Source: Alkalibacter rhizosphaerae (GTDB lineage Bacteria > Bacillota > Clostridia > Eubacteriales > Alkalibacteraceae). Taken from it: DNA of 64,000 nt. Both the position numbers and the translations under genes were made by a program. The stretch is taken from contig NZ_CP071444.1 in the NCBI RefSeq assembly GCF_017352215.1, forward strand, positions 744,001-808,000, given 5' to 3'. Below are positions 61,901 to 64,000 of the stretch, piece by piece (within the stretch, counting starts at the first letter, position 1; every line of letters starts with the position of its first letter). The notes under the pieces were generated by a model. The model ran no database searches and was not told the origin of the DNA. It was given only the letters and a program-made list of their open reading frames with translations.

Positions 61901-62464
61901 TTAAGATATTACCAAGTATTCCCCAAGTCCTATCTTCAAATGTTCTATCAAAGAGTCTTTAGTGGTAGCATTTTTACAGCCATTCATCCAGTCTCCATCT
62001 TGGAAAAGTTCGCAAAATTTCATGAGAACTGCACATTGTTGGGAGGGATCTGTGATTCCAAACAGGAATACGATTTCTGTCATGATCGGGTCGTCCGAAC
62101 CATCCATCGATTCAAAAGCTATCGGTTCTCTTAAAACAGCCATGGAAAAGAAGGACTTCAAACAACCATCATGGATGTGTGGAATGGCTACCGGAACTGC
62201 TGAAGGCAAACCGGTTGGAAATTCATCTTCCCTTGCCAATATTTTTTCAACAAACTCATCGGTTATAAAACCTTTTGCCTTGGCTTTGCCGCAAAGAAGC
62301 TGGATTACGTCTTTATTATTTTTAACCGTCTGGTCGATTACCAGCATAGATTCGTCTGTTTGTAATGTTACGATTTCGGGGGAACATGCACACTCATCAT
62401 CCAACAACGTTTCACACAACTCGCTTTCGCAATTGTAATCCTTGTTTTTCTCTTCCGTATTCAA
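61901..62464 (-). CDS. PTS IIA protein (fructose/mannitol-Ntr type) with Cys-rich N-terminus
   Basis: 187 residues. Residues 40-187 form a PTS_EIIA_2 domain with the phosphorylated His in VAIPHIHDG. The first 39 residues are an unusual acidic extension with four cysteines (NCESELCETLLDDECAC). It donates phosphate to IIB. It is the first gene of the PTS operon. The extension could bind metal or sense redox state; this is inference. Confidence 0.87.
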   Translation of the reverse strand: MNTEEKNKDYNCESELCETLLDDECACSPEIVTLQTDESMLVIDQTVKNNKDVIQLLCGKAKAKGFITDEFVEKILAREDEFPTGLPSAVPVAIPHIHDGCLKSFFSMAVLREPIAFESMDGSDDPIMTEIVFLFGITDPSQQCAVLMKFCELFQDGDWMNGCKNATTKDSLIEHLKIGLGEYLVIS

Positions 62465-62708
62465 ATGATCACTCTCCTATTCTTAATGGGCTACTTGTCA
62501 TATGTATTATAATACGTTTATATCCATATACAATTGAATTCGATTACTCTTTGACGTTGATTTCGATTACATCTTTATGTAGAAAATCTGCATTGTTTAT
62601 ATGTATAATACATACATTATATTGTACGTACGATATCACGTCATGTTCATTATAACCGGCTACACCATTCACGTCAATACTATTTTGTAATAAATCTTCA
62701 TTTTACTA
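62465..62708. promoter_or_regulatory. AT-rich promoter region of the PTS operon
   Basis: 244 bp without a gene. It contains an inverted repeat tatgtat-a-atacata (62600-62614), next to tgtacgtacg. It probably holds the PTS promoter and the terminator of the COG0523 gene, but no clear box is assigned. Confidence 0.35.
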
Positions 62709-63632
62709 CTATAAAATTATTTTTGGAGCAGTATCGAATTTGTTTTTCCACGCTTTCTCCGCCAACCGAATCCACTTGATCCCTACAGAAGATATTATAA
62801 CCAACTGCAATGGTACACTGTCCGCATCCTCTTCTTTTACCTGAATGGCACAATTGACACAACTAATTTGGTGCACTTTTCCATTCAATACACCGTACCC
62901 TTTCATACGATAAGCTCCTGTACATACTTCTTTCAAAAACCCAATGAAACTTTCCCTATCTAGATTTTCTTCTAGATCAACTTTGAAAACTGTCAACCGG
63001 CTTTCTGGAGTGTTGGTGCTTTCGCCATGGAATCGCCAGCCAGACTCCAAATCCGTGAGTAGCGCGGAATAATCTAAAGCGCCGTATGTTGTCACTTCCA
63101 ACTTGGCCACAGGATTTATAGATCGAATTTTCTCCTTGATTCTATCCAACTCTTCTTCTGTTCTGGTGTCCGCCTTGTTTAAAACAATCCAATCCGCAAA
63201 AAGTATTTGTCTTTCTATTGCAGGAAGCATGTCAAACAAATCTTCAAAAAACTCACCATCCACCAAGGCGATAGACCCACGATACTGAAACACATCTCCA
63301 GCTTTTTTGCCTAATACCTCAATGATTTTATCCATATTTGAAGGATCTGCCAATCCAGTACTTTCTACAAAAATATAATCAAAGTCCCATTGGACCAATT
63401 CGATCAATACATCCAAGAATTTATCCTTCAAGCAAGAACAAAAGATGGACCCATTGTTGATCTCAACCATATCAAATCCTTGTCGGCTGAGTATCTTGCC
63501 ATCAATACTGATATCGCCGAATTCATTCACTATGATCCCGATTTTTTTGTCTTTCATATTTTCTAAAATTTGTGCAAGCACTGTAGTCTTTCCGGAACCT
63601 AAAAACCCGGTGATCAAAACAATTTGTACCAT
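62709..63632 (-). CDS. COG0523 (CobW/P47K) family GTP-binding metallochaperone
   Basis: 307 residues. Walker A ITGFLGSGKTTVLAQIL at the start, the metal-site motif GSIFCSCLKD (CxC, a variant of CxCC), Walker B-like IFVESTGLADP and the NKAD guanine motif are present; the CobW C-terminal domain follows. Such GTPases deliver Zn, Co or other metals to partner proteins. The nearby thioredoxin-like gene and the URO-D genes in the wider region suggest service to a corrinoid or methyltransferase system. It has its own ATG 60 bp below the upstream gene. Confidence 0.88.
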   Translation of the reverse strand: MVQIVLITGFLGSGKTTVLAQILENMKDKKIGIIVNEFGDISIDGKILSRQGFDMVEINNGSIFCSCLKDKFLDVLIELVQWDFDYIFVESTGLADPSNMDKIIEVLGKKAGDVFQYRGSIALVDGEFFEDLFDMLPAIERQILFADWIVLNKADTRTEEELDRIKEKIRSINPVAKLEVTTYGALDYSALLTDLESGWRFHGESTNTPESRLTVFKVDLEENLDRESFIGFLKEVCTGAYRMKGYGVLNGKVHQISCVNCAIQVKEEDADSVPLQLVIISSVGIKWIRLAEKAWKNKFDTAPKIIL

Positions 63633-63656
63633 GATAAGACCCCCTTGGGTCGGTAA

Positions 63657-63675
63657 GGCCTGCCTTAGGCAGGCC
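63657..63675. terminator. GC-rich hairpin between the thioredoxin-like and COG0523 genes
   Basis: ggcctgcc-tta-ggcaggcc is a perfect 8-bp stem with a 3-nt loop and no T-run. It may attenuate transcription into the COG0523 gene. Confidence 0.5.
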
Positions 63676-63692
63676 CCCCAACAATAGCTGGT

Positions 63693-64000
63693 TTATTTTT
63701 TCATATGCTTTCGAATTTCTTCAAACAGTTCATCTTCACTTGGTATAATGGACTTCCATTTCAACTCACCGTTGATGTACAAACTGGGAAGATTTGTTAC
63801 GCCCATCTTCTTGCATCTTGCAATATTTTCTTTCGTAGTATATTTGTATTCGACAATGTCGATGTCTACACCAAACTGTTCTTTAGCATAGACTGCAGCC
63901 CCCCACATGTAAGTACATGCAGCACATGTTGCCGAATCTAACGTAAATGCTTCAATCAGCGGCCGCTCCAGGTTTTCATAATCTGGCAAATCAACTGGAA
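63693..64000 (-). CDS. Thioredoxin/glutaredoxin-like protein, partial (cut by window end)
   Basis: The frame is open to the window edge, so the N-terminus is missing; at least 101 residues are visible. TCAACTYMWGAAV carries CxxC (C-A-A-C), followed by DIDIVEYKYTTKENIARCKK and the cis-Pro region VTNLPSLYINGELKWKS, the thioredoxin fold. It is probably a disulfide reductase or metal-delivery partner. The following COG0523 gene on the same strand supports a metal or cofactor maturation role. Confidence 0.75.
   Translation of the reverse strand, partial: PVDLPDYENLERPLIEAFTLDSATCAACTYMWGAAVYAKEQFGVDIDIVEYKYTTKENIARCKKMGVTNLPSLYINGELKWKSIIPSEDELFEEIRKHMKK

Noticed and set aside
1-64000. CRISPR array, tRNA or rRNA genes
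   Set aside because: No regularly spaced 25-40 bp repeats and no recognisable tRNA or rRNA sequence. The 19-bp and 38-bp repeats are dispersed, not arrayed.

Overview
This window looks like the chromosome of an anaerobic, heterotrophic Bacillota member, probably class Clostridia. The evidence is purine-rich AGGAGG-type ribosome binding sites, lipoprotein signal peptides, TRAP and ABC importers for organic acids, TetR/GntR/IclR/LacI regulators, FMN/FAD oxidoreductases and URO-D-type (MtaA/CmuA-like) methyltransferase relatives. No rRNA, tRNA or CRISPR array was seen. Nearly all operons read on the minus strand; the plus-strand genes are mostly regulators or single-gene insertions.

Layout. 0-7 kb: a secreted flavin reductase pair (FAD lipoprotein plus FMN-binding lipoprotein) with a divergent TetR gene and a 30-bp palindrome, a SulP anion transporter, and a URO-D-family gene with its own divergent TetR and two matching operators. 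7-17 kb: a DUF4037/DUF4125 pair, an MFS exporter, a universal stress protein, a PhnD-like lipoprotein, a second URO-D gene, a DUF1287 protein, an ABC-2 exporter, galE and a DUF6544 membrane protein. 17.9-29.8 kb: a hexuronate catabolic region (Ldh2-type dehydrogenase, IclR, kdgK, eda fused to a VOC-like domain, uxuB, uxuA, Zn-dependent alcohol dehydrogenase, TRAP transporter, GntR). 29.9-33.8 kb: a GlpA-like/FAD-NAD oxidoreductase/DUF1667 trio with a FadR-type regulator. 36-43.6 kb: a LacI-controlled set resembling the E. coli yiaKLMNO operon. 43.7-48 kb: a small selenoprotein candidate and a c-di-GMP signalling protein among repeat copies. 48-59 kb: a catabolic island (fumarate-reductase-like flavoprotein, SDR, Liv ABC importer, OYE-family reductase, third URO-D gene, TetR). 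59-60.1 kb: a RAYT (REP-associated tyrosine transposase) element. 60.1-64 kb: a galactitol-type PTS, a COG0523 GTPase and a thioredoxin-like protein cut by the window end.

Two things stand out. First, a complete RAYT element (59097-60097) ends in the inverted 19-mer agggacggttcttttgatt, and single or paired copies of that 19-mer lie at eight other places. One pair makes a 172-bp miniature element; other copies form the 3' ends of genes or sit inside a gene. A related 38-bp palindrome occurs five times and brackets two isolated plus-strand genes. Second, a gene at 43690-43986 (minus) has an in-frame UGA followed by a SECIS-like hairpin with a GGUC loop and ends in a terminator, so it probably encodes a selenoprotein that ordinary ORF calling misses.

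Five genes (URO-D 2, uxuB, dctM, the DUF1667 gene, SDR) are each broken by what looks like one missing base in a homopolymer. In every case adding one base restores a full-length family protein, so sequencing error is likelier than true pseudogenes.
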